Origin: Sphingomonas yabuuchiae
Lineage (GTDB): Bacteria > Pseudomonadota > Alphaproteobacteria > Sphingomonadales > Sphingomonadaceae
NCBI RefSeq assembly: GCF_014199595.1
Contig: NZ_JACHNX010000004.1
Span: 62,001-126,000, forward strand
Direction of reading: 5' to 3'
DNA: 64,000 nucleotides
The notes under the pieces are model-generated. The model was not told the origin of the DNA. It saw nothing but the letters and a program-made list of their open reading frames with translations, and made no database searches. Below are positions 46,067 to 54,479 of the stretch, piece by piece. The translations under genes and the position numbers were made by a program. The number at the start of each line of letters is the position of its first letter. Positions within the stretch are counted from its first letter, which is position 1.

Positions 46067-46160
46067 CCGTTCAGCCTGAGCGAAGTCGAAGGCCAAAGGA
46101 GCACATCCGCCAAGAGGCGCGTCCGGGACGTGCACTTCGACTTCGCTCAGTGCGAACGGG
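46067..46160. repeat. Dispersed palindrome, family D, copy 3
   Basis: The left arm CAGCCTGAGCGAAGTCGAAG and a right arm containing CTTCGACTTCGCTCAGTGCG form an imperfect inverted pair with a 37-bp centre. It again lies in a 3'-to-3' gene junction. Confidence 0.85.
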
Positions 46161-46210
46161 GTGAGGAGCGGGAGTGGGTCGGGGCGTACGCGCGCCGCCC
46201 GACCACCTGA

Positions 46211-46789
46211 TCAGTTGCGCGGCAGCTTCGACCGGTCGAACCCCGGCCCCAGGTCGATCAGGAACGCCGGTCCTACCTCGATCACCTGCTTGGCCCCGGC
46301 CAACTGCACCGAGATGTTCGCCTTGCCCGCCGCATAGGCCTGGGTCGCTACGCCCGAGACATAATAACGCTTCCAGCTCGGCCCGACCTGCACCGGCTCG
46401 GTCGCGATCGGAGTATAGGGCGCCTCGGAGCCGCCCGCGCCGACGGGGATCGTCACCGGCGCGGCGTCGGTGGCGCCCGGCGCGCGTAGGAAGACCATGA
46501 CCAGCATCGTGTCGCCCGCCGCGATCGGCTTGATCGTGGGATAGGCCGCACCGCTGTCCCAGGGATTAGCGCCCGCCTTGCTGACCTTGATCTGCACGGC
46601 ATTGCCGCCGGGAACCTCGGGGGCGGGGACCTGCCTGGCGGTCTGGTTGGGGCCATAGGGGGCCCAGCCGATGCCGGGCGCGTTGACCGCCTTGTCGAAG
46701 ATACTGGGCTGAGCCGCCGCGCTGGGGGCCGCCTGGACGCCCGCTCCCGCTGGCAGGGCCGCGATCAGCAGCGCCACACATCCGATCAT
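46211..46789 (-). CDS. Secreted beta-rich protein, possibly carbohydrate-binding
   Basis: This encodes 192 residues with a signal peptide (MIGCVALLIAALPAGAGVQA) and a predicted all-beta body: NAPGIGWAPYG, a stretch around NPWDSGAAYPTIKPI, then GDTMLVMVFLRAP and GPSWKRYYVSG. This order resembles the jelly-roll of CBM4/9-type modules that bind glycans, but I cannot name the family with certainty. A very strong ribosome-binding site (AGGAGGAGAAGG) precedes the ATG. It follows GH31 on the same strand but is separated by a terminator. Confidence 0.7.
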   Translation of the reverse strand: MIGCVALLIAALPAGAGVQAAPSAAAQPSIFDKAVNAPGIGWAPYGPNQTARQVPAPEVPGGNAVQIKVSKAGANPWDSGAAYPTIKPIAAGDTMLVMVFLRAPGATDAAPVTIPVGAGGSEAPYTPIATEPVQVGPSWKRYYVSGVATQAYAAGKANISVQLAGAKQVIEVGPAFLIDLGPGFDRSKLPRN

Positions 46790-46859
46790 GATCCTTCTCC
46801 TCCTCTTTCGGCCGGTTTGTCCGGTCCGTCCACAAAAACGATTGTATCCGATGGGTTAG

Positions 46860-46892
46860 GAAAAGCCCGGCCCCCTAGGGGGAGCCGGGCTC
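46860..46892 (-). terminator. Intrinsic terminator after GH31
   Basis: On the minus strand AGCCCGGCTCCCCC pairs with GGGGGCCGGGCT around a short loop, followed by TTTT. It lies directly after the GH31 stop. Confidence 0.82.
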
Positions 46893-46896
46893 GATC

Positions 46897-49254
46897 TTAC
46901 TGTCCGACGATCTTGACCAGGGGCTCGACCGACTGGCCCGTGGGCAGGCGACCGCTGGCGGTCAGGCGGCGGGCGCTATCGTCCCAGCGCAATGTCGCGC
47001 TGCGTCCGCCCGTCTTGCGCCAGGCGTTGGTGGTTCCGTCATCGTCATAGAGGGTGAAGCTGGCATCGCGGCCCGGATAGACGCGGATGCTCTCCAGGTT
47101 TTGCGCGGTCGCGGTGCTGGGCACGGACACGCCCATCGGCACGATCGAGCCTGCTCGCACGAACAGCGGAATATGGTCGATCGGGGCCGCCGCCTCGATC
47201 CACTGGCCGCCGGTGTAACGCTTGTCGGTCCACCAGTCATACCAGTCCGTGCCCGAGGGCAGATAGACCCGACGCGACGTCTGGCCCTGTTCGGTGACGG
47301 GCGCGACCAGGAAGGCGGGGCCGAACATATATTCGTCGCCCAGATCCTTCACCGCCGGATCGTTGGGGAAGTCCATGAACAGCGCGCGCATGAAGGGCGC
47401 GCCGGTCTGGCTGGTCTGCCGCCCCAGTGCGTAGAGATAGGGCATCAGCGCGTAACGCAGGCGTAGGGTGTTCGCGAGAATGGGCTCGGCGGCGGTGCCA
47501 TAGTCCCACAGCGCGGTGCCCGGCCGCTGGCCATGGATGCGCAGCGTGGGCGTGAAGGCGTTATACTGGAACCAGCGGACGAACAGCTCCGGATAGTCGC
47601 GATAGGACGGCGCCATCGCGGTCGCGCCTGCCGGGTCGACCAGCACCTGCGCTCGCGCCTCCGGCCCGTTGGGCCATTGCCAGCCGCCCGTATCGCTCGA
47701 CCAGTATGCGATGCCGCTGGCCGTCATACCCAGGCCTGCGGGCACCTGCCGACGCAGCGCTTCCCAGTTGGACTGCACGTCCGACGACCAGAACAGGCAG
47801 CCATTGGCCTGCGTGCCCAGATAGGCGGCGCGGCACAGGATCAGGTTGCGCTTGTCCGGCCGATCACGCGCCGATCCTTCGGCGACGCTGGACGTATGGA
47901 GCAGTGGATAGACGTTGCGATAGCGATCGCCCGACCCGATGGCATAGAAATGCCCCTCGGGCACCAGGTCCGGCTCGGTCTCGTCCAGCCAGGCATAGTC
48001 GAAGCCCTGGGAAAAGATATTGTCGCGGATCTTGCCCCAGAACCAGGCGCGTGCCTCCGGATTGGTGCTGTCGATCAGCGCGCCCGCGCGGTCGGAGCGG
48101 ATCGGCAGGCCGTCGACGGGATTGCCGTCCTTGTCCTTCATCAGCCAGCCCTTGGCGGCCAGCGCGTCGAACCAGCGGCTCTCGCGCTCGAAACGTGGCC
48201 AGATGCTGATGATGCTCTGCATCCCCATCGACTTGAGATGCGCGTTCATGCCCGCCGGATCGGGGAAGGCGGTGCGGTCGATGTCCAACTGCCCCATCCG
48301 CGTCCAGTAAAACCAGTCGAGCACCATGATGTCGAGCGGCAGGCCGCGCTTGCGATAGCCGTCGGCGATCTCGGTCAGCTGGCCTTGTGTCTCGTAGCGC
48401 GCCTTGCTCTGAATCAGGCCGAAAGCGGCCTTGGGCGGCAGCGGCGTCGCACCGGTCAGGCGGGCGTAACCGGCATACAGCTCGTCGGTGGTGCGCCCTG
48501 CGATCACGAAGAAGGACACCCGCTCGCCGACATTGGAGGCGAACTTCGTGGCGTTCAGCAGGCCCGGCGAGACGGTGGTCGCGGACGGATTGTCCCACAG
48601 GATCGCATAGCCCTTGTCCGTCACCATGAACGGCACGCAGACCGACTCGCCGCCGGGGCGGTCATAGTCATGGCGGCAGTCGATCGTCCGGCCGCGAAGG
48701 TCGAGAACGCCGTCCTGATATTGGCCCAGGCCGTAATAATGGGTGTCGGGCGTGTCGGAAAAGCTGGCGCCGACGCGGAAGGTCTTTTCGTCCGAGACGG
48801 TGTGCGGCGCCTTCTCCCAGCCGTTCATCCGGGTCAGCATCTTGCCGTCTGCACCGGCAAAGCTGATCGACACGGGGGGCAGCGACGGCGCGAAATAGCG
48901 CTCCATCTGGCTGGGCGGCTTCGGCCAGGGCTGGGCGGCGACGGTGACGGTCATGCTGGACGAGATGAAGACGTCCCCACCGGCATCGGCACGGTGCGAC
49001 CAGCCGTTCGCGTCGCTTTTGGCGACCAGGCCATAGCCGGGCTTGGCTTCTGCCTCGGCGCGGTCGGTGGCGATGGTGACGCGGACGATGCCGGGGGCAT
49101 AGGGCTCGACCGAGACGAGCGCGCCGTTACGCTCGACGGTGGCAATCGGATCGGCCGCCAAGGCGACAGGGGCGACGCCCGCGAGCAGCGCAGATGCGGC
49201 GCAGGCCCACCGCCAACGACCGCCGGACACCGTGGCGCGCGCTTTGCCCCGCAT
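46897..49254 (-). CDS. GH31 alpha-xylosidase/alpha-glucosidase
   Basis: This retaining alpha-glycosidase most likely removes alpha-linked xylose or glucose from oligosaccharides. The 785 residues have a signal peptide (ending PVALAA), the N-terminal beta-sandwich, the barrel with nucleophile Asp424 in WLDETEPD (the WLDxTEP form is typical of alpha-xylosidases) and acid/base Asp492 in FWSSDVQSNWE. The start at MRGKARATV is preceded by a run of Gs at good spacing. With GH9 and GH1 this would fit xyloglucan breakdown; that is inference. Confidence 0.92.
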   Translation of the reverse strand: MRGKARATVSGGRWRWACAASALLAGVAPVALAADPIATVERNGALVSVEPYAPGIVRVTIATDRAEAEAKPGYGLVAKSDANGWSHRADAGGDVFISSSMTVTVAAQPWPKPPSQMERYFAPSLPPVSISFAGADGKMLTRMNGWEKAPHTVSDEKTFRVGASFSDTPDTHYYGLGQYQDGVLDLRGRTIDCRHDYDRPGGESVCVPFMVTDKGYAILWDNPSATTVSPGLLNATKFASNVGERVSFFVIAGRTTDELYAGYARLTGATPLPPKAAFGLIQSKARYETQGQLTEIADGYRKRGLPLDIMVLDWFYWTRMGQLDIDRTAFPDPAGMNAHLKSMGMQSIISIWPRFERESRWFDALAAKGWLMKDKDGNPVDGLPIRSDRAGALIDSTNPEARAWFWGKIRDNIFSQGFDYAWLDETEPDLVPEGHFYAIGSGDRYRNVYPLLHTSSVAEGSARDRPDKRNLILCRAAYLGTQANGCLFWSSDVQSNWEALRRQVPAGLGMTASGIAYWSSDTGGWQWPNGPEARAQVLVDPAGATAMAPSYRDYPELFVRWFQYNAFTPTLRIHGQRPGTALWDYGTAAEPILANTLRLRYALMPYLYALGRQTSQTGAPFMRALFMDFPNDPAVKDLGDEYMFGPAFLVAPVTEQGQTSRRVYLPSGTDWYDWWTDKRYTGGQWIEAAAPIDHIPLFVRAGSIVPMGVSVPSTATAQNLESIRVYPGRDASFTLYDDDGTTNAWRKTGGRSATLRWDDSARRLTASGRLPTGQSVEPLVKIVGQ

Positions 49255-49285
49255 GTAACATCCCCCCAATAACGCAAATCATTTG

Positions 49286-49299
49286 TGTGATCGCTACCC
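49286..49299. promoter_or_regulatory. LacI-type operator-like site upstream of GH31
   Basis: TGTGATCGCTACCC matches TGNNANCGNTNNCA except for the last base. It lies 32 bp upstream of the GH31 start. It is weaker than the sites before the two receptors. Confidence 0.4.
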
Positions 49300-49337
49300 T
49301 ATCGCTGCTCCATCGGGCGGGGAAGAGGAAATGGAGG

Positions 49338-51386
49338 TCAGGCGCGGAACGGATCGCTGACCGTTGCACGGCCGGGCCGGTCATGGCGTCCGGCCAGCCG
49401 CAGGCGATAATGCGGGTCGCCGGCGCGGGTGAGCGTCACATCGTACCAGCCGAGATCGGCGTCGAGCGACCAGCGGTGGCGACCGGGCCCCAGCGGGCGG
49501 GGTGAGGGCGGCGCCTTGCCGGGTTCGAGGCGGAGGATCGACAGATCGTCCAGGCCGGGCGGGACGGTCAGGATCAGGCCATCGTCGCCGACGACGTGCT
49601 GTACATTGGCCATTCCATCACGTCCGGCAAAATGACGGTGGAAGCCGTTCGGGCCGAGCACCCACAGGTCATGGGCGGTCGGCCAGACATCCTCGATCTG
49701 CGTGCCTGCGGCCAGCACATAGCGGCGCGGCACCCGGTCGAGCGCGTGCCGGTCATAGACATGGAAGACCGCCCCCGCGCCCTCCGCCCGGAAGCGCAGG
49801 CGAACGTTCGCCGGATCGGCGATCCGTTGCACGTCGAGGCGATAGGGCAGGGGACGGGCGCGGCGGATACCGGGTTCCTGGGCAGGCGCACCGGGCGAGG
49901 CGGGAGCTTGCGGGCTGACCTGCCCCTTAATCGCGGCGGCGCGCACCGCCTGCTCGCGCGGATCGGGCAGGCTGGGCGTCGCGGTATCGCTCCCGGCAAA
50001 GTCGAACGCGCTGGTCAGGTCGCCGCACACCGCGCGCCGCCAGGGCGCGATATTGGGTTCGTGAAAGCCGAAACGTGTCTCTAGAAAGCGGATGACGCTG
50101 CTGTGGTCGAACGCTTCCGAATTGACCCAGCCGCCCCGGCTCCAGGGCGAGACGACATACATGGGCACACGCGGGCCCATGCCATAGGGGCGGCCGCGAT
50201 AGGCGGGCTTGTCGACATCCGCGTCTCCGGTCGAGGCCATGTCATGATAGGCCCCCGCCAGATCGACCGTCGACCCGCCCAGCGCTTTGCCATCGGGCCC
50301 GCGCGACGGCGGGGCGGGCGGCGGGACATGGTCGAAAAAGCCGTCATTCTCGTCGAACATCACGAACAGCGCGGTGCGTGCCCACACCTTCGGATCGGCG
50401 GTCAGCGCGTCGAGCAGTTCGGCGGTATAGGCCGCGCCCTGCGCCGGACTGGAGGGGTTGGGATGCTCCGACCCGCCGGCGGTGGCGATGACATAGGACA
50501 CCTGTGGCAAGCGCCCGGCCAGCACATCGGCCTTCAACGCGTCCAGCCCGCGCGTGGTCAGCGCCCGGTCCTTCAGCGCCGGATCGCCGCGCCCATGATA
50601 CGCCTCGCGATAGGTGTGGAAGCCGACCAGCGGGTTGTCGGTGAAATTGTCGGCCATGTCCTGATAGATGCGCCAGTCGATCCCCGCCGCCTGCATCCGT
50701 TCCGGCACGGTGGTCCAGCGATAAGGATCGGCCGCACCGCCATTCTCGACGAAGCTGTCATGCGAATTGCCGATCGCCGGGCCGCCCGCCTGGCCGCCAG
50801 GGTCGTTGGTGCCGGTCCACAGGAACAGCCGGTTGGTATTGGTCCCCGTCTGCACCGCGCAGTGATAGGCGTCGCAGAGGGTGAAGGCCTCGGCCAGCGC
50901 GAACTGGAAGGGCAGGTCGGCACGGGCATAATGACCCATGGCGCGCTGGTGCTTGGCTTCGGGCCAGTGCGCCATGCGGCCCTCGTCCCAGGCGGCCTGC
51001 GCATCGGGCCAGCTATGCGGCGTGCCCTCCATGCGCATCAGGGCGAACTCTTTGTCGGTGTCGAGGTGGAAGGGCGAGACGAGGCGGGGGCCGCCTTCGG
51101 CCTTGCGGTCCAGTTGCTGCCAGACGCTGCGGGGTTCGCCGTCCGATGACGCCACCGGGATGGGAAAGCGGTCCCCGAACCCACGCACGCCGCGCATCGT
51201 GCCGAAATAATGATCGAAGCCGCGATTTTCCTGCATCAGGATGACGACATGCTCGACGTCGCGGATCGTGCCGGTCCGCCGGTCGGGTGCGATGGCGGCG
51301 GCGCGGGCGATCGCGGGGGGCAGGGCGGCGGCACCGGTCAGGGCGGCACCGGCGGAGAGCAGGGAACGACGGGAGAAGGTGACCAT
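49338..51386 (-). CDS. Tat-exported phosphocholine-type phospholipase C
   Basis: This 682-residue enzyme of the bacterial PLC/acid phosphatase AcpA superfamily cleaves phospholipid head groups outside the cytoplasm. It starts with a twin-arginine signal (FSRRSLLSAGAAL). Catalytic landmarks are MQENRGFDHYFGTMRGVRGF, TGTNTNRLFLWTGTND, and MFDENDGFFDHVPPP; two C-terminal DUF756-type beta domains follow (FHVYDRHALD, then GWYDVTLTRAG). The start at MVTFSRRS fits the Tat signal. It is upstream of GH31 on the same strand but functionally separate. Released phosphate may be its use; no pho genes are near. Confidence 0.92.
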   Translation of the reverse strand: MVTFSRRSLLSAGAALTGAAALPPAIARAAAIAPDRRTGTIRDVEHVVILMQENRGFDHYFGTMRGVRGFGDRFPIPVASSDGEPRSVWQQLDRKAEGGPRLVSPFHLDTDKEFALMRMEGTPHSWPDAQAAWDEGRMAHWPEAKHQRAMGHYARADLPFQFALAEAFTLCDAYHCAVQTGTNTNRLFLWTGTNDPGGQAGGPAIGNSHDSFVENGGAADPYRWTTVPERMQAAGIDWRIYQDMADNFTDNPLVGFHTYREAYHGRGDPALKDRALTTRGLDALKADVLAGRLPQVSYVIATAGGSEHPNPSSPAQGAAYTAELLDALTADPKVWARTALFVMFDENDGFFDHVPPPAPPSRGPDGKALGGSTVDLAGAYHDMASTGDADVDKPAYRGRPYGMGPRVPMYVVSPWSRGGWVNSEAFDHSSVIRFLETRFGFHEPNIAPWRRAVCGDLTSAFDFAGSDTATPSLPDPREQAVRAAAIKGQVSPQAPASPGAPAQEPGIRRARPLPYRLDVQRIADPANVRLRFRAEGAGAVFHVYDRHALDRVPRRYVLAAGTQIEDVWPTAHDLWVLGPNGFHRHFAGRDGMANVQHVVGDDGLILTVPPGLDDLSILRLEPGKAPPSPRPLGPGRHRWSLDADLGWYDVTLTRAGDPHYRLRLAGRHDRPGRATVSDPFRA

Positions 51387-51430
51387 GTCCCGCCATGGCC
51401 GAGATCGTTGACGTTTTGGTGACGCCGTTC

Positions 51431-51569
51431 TCTTCCTCCCCTGCAAGGGGAGGTGGCGCGCGCAGCGCGTCGGAGGGGTGTCCCGCTTGGTGAAGTTTCG
51501 CCACCCTCGCGACCGGTGACACCCCTCCACCAGCTTCGCTGGTCCCCCTCCCCTTGCAGGGGAGGAATG
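51431..51569. repeat. Dispersed composite palindrome, family A, copy 2
   Basis: This has the same build as the element at the window start: CTCCCCTGCAAGGGGAG at the left, CTCCCCTTGCAGGGGAG at the right, with GGAGGGGTGTC / GACACCCCTCC and AGCTTCGCTGG between. It lies in the 313-bp divergent gap between the phospholipase and porin genes. Confidence 0.85.
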
Positions 51570-51579
51570 TGAGAAGTCA

Positions 51580-51598
51580 CTATATGCCGTCTATATGC
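51580..51598 (+). promoter_or_regulatory. Direct repeats, candidate KdpE-binding site
   Basis: CTATATGC occurs twice with an 11-bp period, the spacing bound by OmpR/PhoB-type response regulators such as KdpE. It lies about 100 bp upstream of the porin gene that heads the kdp cluster. There is almost no space for a promoter between porin and kdp genes, so this is the likely control region for both. Assignment to KdpE is inference. Confidence 0.45.
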
Positions 51599-51699
51599 GA
51601 AACCGGGGGATCGCCCTCGAATTGCTACGCCCCTCGGGCCTAATTGCTTGGCCCTGGAGGTCGCCCACTCATCCCGGCGGCCTGTCCATAGGGGCATAT

Positions 51700-52548
51700 A
51701 TGAAGACCATCACCTTTTGCGCCGCCACGGCGCTGTTCGTGCTTCCGGCCGCCGCATCGGCGCAGACCGCCGAGACCGCGTCGCCGCCCGTCACCGTCAG
51801 CGGATCGGCCGCGATCGTCTCCGACTATCGCCTGCGCGGCATTTCGCAGTCGGACGAGCATATGGCGGTGCAGGCGGGCATCACGGCGACCCATGAGAGC
51901 GGCGTCTATGTCGGCACCTGGGCGTCGAACCTGGCGGGGTGGGGAACCTTCGGCGGCGCGAACATGGAGCTGGACCTGATCGGCGGCTACAAGACGAAGA
52001 TCAGCCCGACCGGCACGCTGGACGTCGGGCTGACCTGGTACATGTATCCAGGCGGCGCGAACAAGACCGACTATGCCGAGCCCTTCGCCAAGCTGTCGGG
52101 CACGACCGGCCCGGTTTCGCTGACCGCCGGTATCGCCTATGCGCCGAAGCAGCAGGCGATCGGCAAGTGGTATAACAACGGTGCCAGTGCGGCGGCGGGT
52201 GTCTATGACCGTCCCGGCGCCAAGAGCGACAATCTCTATGTCTGGGGCGACGGCGCGGCGGCGATCTCCGGCACGCCGTTCACCGCCAAGGCGCATATCG
52301 GCCATAGCTGGGGCATGGACGGCCTTGGCCCCAACGCCACCGCGCCGACGCCGACCGGCGACTATTGGGACTGGTCGCTGGGCGCGGACACGAGCTGGCA
52401 CAACCTGACGCTGGGTCTGGCCTGGGTCGACACCGACATTTCCAACCGCAAGGCTGCCTATCTCCGGCCGAGCTTCAGCAAGGGTCAGGACGGCACCGGC
52501 AATATCGCGGGCAGCACCTTCCTCGCCACCCTCACCGCCGGTTTCTGA
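51700..52548 (+). CDS. TorF family putative porin
   Basis: This 282-residue outer-membrane protein has a signal peptide (MKTITFCAATALFVLPAAASA) and family sequence SGSAAIVSDYRLRGISQSD followed by alternating beta strands (VGTWASNLAGWG, LGLAWVDTDISN), ending LATLTAGF with a terminal phenylalanine. It is probably a small barrel. The stop codon is 12 bp before the next small gene of the kdp cluster, whose ribosome-binding site overlaps it. A role in letting potassium or a counter-ion through the outer membrane is inferred from position. Confidence 0.85.
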   Translation: MKTITFCAATALFVLPAAASAQTAETASPPVTVSGSAAIVSDYRLRGISQSDEHMAVQAGITATHESGVYVGTWASNLAGWGTFGGANMELDLIGGYKTKISPTGTLDVGLTWYMYPGGANKTDYAEPFAKLSGTTGPVSLTAGIAYAPKQQAIGKWYNNGASAAAGVYDRPGAKSDNLYVWGDGAAAISGTPFTAKAHIGHSWGMDGLGPNATAPTPTGDYWDWSLGADTSWHNLTLGLAWVDTDISNRKAAYLRPSFSKGQDGTGNIAGSTFLATLTAGF

Positions 52549-52560
52549 GGAGCATCGCAC

Positions 52561-52644
52561 ATGGACGATCTGATCTGGTTGCTGGTCATGGCGGGGCTGG
52601 TGGCGGCGACGCTCGCCTATGCCCGCCTGTGCGACCATGCGTGA
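52561..52644 (+). CDS. 27-residue membrane peptide of the kdp operon
   Basis: This tiny frame encodes MDDLIWLLVMAGLVAATLAY then RLCDHA, one transmembrane segment with a short polar tail. AGGAG eight bases before the ATG overlaps the porin stop, and the next gene (kdpF) follows after 13 bp with its own ribosome-binding site. It is distinct from KdpF, which comes next. Its position suggests a second small subunit or stabiliser of the Kdp pump. Function is not known. Confidence 0.6.
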   Translation: MDDLIWLLVMAGLVAATLAYARLCDHA

Positions 52645-52657
52645 GGAGGGCTGAGCC

Positions 52658-52747
52658 ATGACCCTCGACCTCTGGCTGGCGGCGCTGACCGCGCTCGGCC
52701 TTCTCGTCTATCTGGTGGCGGTGCTGATCCGCCCCGAACGCTTCTGA
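52658..52747 (+). CDS. kdpF: Potassium-transporting ATPase small subunit KdpF
   Basis: KdpF is a single-pass peptide that stabilises the KdpABC complex. The 29 residues read [20 protein letters not shown] and end VLIRPERF; the L(I)xPExF ending is the KdpF hallmark. GGAGGG eight bases upstream supports translation. It lies 13 bp before kdpA. Confidence 0.88.
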   Translation: MTLDLWLAALTALGLLVYLVAVLIRPERF

Positions 52748-52760
52748 AGGGGGCGGCATT

Positions 52761-54464
52761 ATGACGCTTCAAGGATGGGCCCTGATCCTGGGCTTCGTCG
52801 CGATCCTGCTCGCACTGACCAAACCGGTCGGCGCGTGGCTGTTCGCGCTCTATGAAGGGCGGCGCACGCCCCTGCATGTCGTGCTCGGTCCGGTCGAGCG
52901 CGGTTTCTACAAGATGGCGGGCATCGACCCGAACGCGCAGCAGGGCTGGCGCCGCTATGCGCTGCACATGCTGATCTTCAACGTCGCGTTGATGGTCTTC
53001 ACCTATGCGGTGCTGCGCCTGCAATTCTACCTGCCCGGCAATCCGCAGGGGCTGGCCGGGCTGACCCCGCATCTGGCGTTCAACACCGCGATCAGCTTCA
53101 CCACCAACACCAACTGGCAGAGCTATGGCGGCGAGTCGACCATGTCGAACCTGTCCCAGATGCTCGGCCTGACCATCCACAACTTCCTGTCGGCGGCGAC
53201 CGGCATCGCGCTGGCCTTTGCGCTGTTCCGGGGTTTCGCGGGGCGCGAGACGAAGCATCTCGGCAATTTCTGGGCCGATGTCACGCGGATCACCCTGTAC
53301 CTGCTGCTGCCGATCTGCGTCGTCTATACCCTGTTCCTGATCGCCAGCGGCGTGCCGCAGACCATGGCCGGTGTCGTCAACATCGACACGCTGGAGGGCG
53401 TGCGCCAGTCGATCCTGCTCGGCCCGGTGGCCAGCCAGGAAGCGATCAAGATGCTCGGCACCAATGGTGGCGGCTTCTTCAATGCCAACAGCGCGCATCC
53501 GTTCGAGAACCCGACCGCGCTGGTCAATTTCGTCCAGATGCTGTCGATCTTCGTCATCGGCTTCGGCCTGACCTGGTGCTTCGGCAAGGCGGTCGGCAAT
53601 ACGCGTCAGGGCTGGGCGATCCTGTCGGCCATGATCCTGCTGTTCCTGGGCGGCGCGGCCGTCTGTTACTGGGCGGAAGCGGCGGGCAACCCCGTGCTGC
53701 ACCAGCTGGGCGTCGCGGGCGGAAACATGGAGGGCAAGGAGGTACGCTTCGGCGTCGCTGCTTCCGCCCTGTTCGCGGCCGTCACCACGGCGGCGTCGTG
53801 CGGCGCGGTCAATGCGATGCATGACAGCTTCACCGCGCTGGGCGGCATGATCCCGCTGTTCAACATGCAGCTGGGCGAGGTCGTCATCGGCGGCGTCGGC
53901 GCTGGCATCTACGGCTTCCTGCTGTTCGCCATCCTGGCCGTGTTCGTCGCAGGGCTCATGGTCGGTCGCACGCCCGAATATGTCGGCAAGAAGATCGAGA
54001 GCCGTGAGGTCAAGCTCGCCGTCCTCGCCATCGCCGTGCTGCCGCTGTTCGTCCTGGGGATGACCGCGCTGTCCTGCGTGACGGGGCAGGGGCTGGCGGG
54101 GCCGCTCAACAAGGGACCGCATGGTTTCGGCGAGATCCTCTATGCCTTCACCAGTGCGGTGGCGAACAACGGTTCGGCCTTTGGTGGCCTGACCGCCGCG
54201 ACCCCCTGGTATGACGGCCTGCTGGGCGTCGCCATGTGGGTGGGCCGCTTCTTCATCATCGTGCCGATGCTCGCCATTGCCGGAAGCCTTGCCGCGAAAA
54301 AGCATGTCCCCGCATCGGCCGGGTCCTTCCCGACCACGGGTGTGCTGTGGGTCGGTCTGCTCGTCGGCATCGTGCTGGTGCTGGGCGGCCTGACCTTCCT
54401 GCCGAGCCTCGCCCTTGGTCCCATCGCCGATCATCTCGCGATGATCCGCGGTCAACTCTTCTGA
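52761..54464 (+). CDS. kdpA: Potassium-transporting ATPase subunit KdpA
   Basis: KdpA is the channel-like potassium-selective subunit of the Kdp P-type pump in the inner membrane. The 567 residues show about ten membrane segments and selectivity-filter-like loops: [40 protein letters not shown] and [14 protein letters not shown]. Length matches the family. It is followed by kdpB after 15 bp. Confidence 0.97.
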   Translation: MTLQGWALILGFVAILLALTKPVGAWLFALYEGRRTPLHVVLGPVERGFYKMAGIDPNAQQGWRRYALHMLIFNVALMVFTYAVLRLQFYLPGNPQGLAGLTPHLAFNTAISFTTNTNWQSYGGESTMSNLSQMLGLTIHNFLSAATGIALAFALFRGFAGRETKHLGNFWADVTRITLYLLLPICVVYTLFLIASGVPQTMAGVVNIDTLEGVRQSILLGPVASQEAIKMLGTNGGGFFNANSAHPFENPTALVNFVQMLSIFVIGFGLTWCFGKAVGNTRQGWAILSAMILLFLGGAAVCYWAEAAGNPVLHQLGVAGGNMEGKEVRFGVAASALFAAVTTAASCGAVNAMHDSFTALGGMIPLFNMQLGEVVIGGVGAGIYGFLLFAILAVFVAGLMVGRTPEYVGKKIESREVKLAVLAIAVLPLFVLGMTALSCVTGQGLAGPLNKGPHGFGEILYAFTSAVANNGSAFGGLTAATPWYDGLLGVAMWVGRFFIIVPMLAIAGSLAAKKHVPASAGSFPTTGVLWVGLLVGIVLVLGGLTFLPSLALGPIADHLAMIRGQLF

Positions 54465-54479
54465 TCGGGAGCGCCAGTC

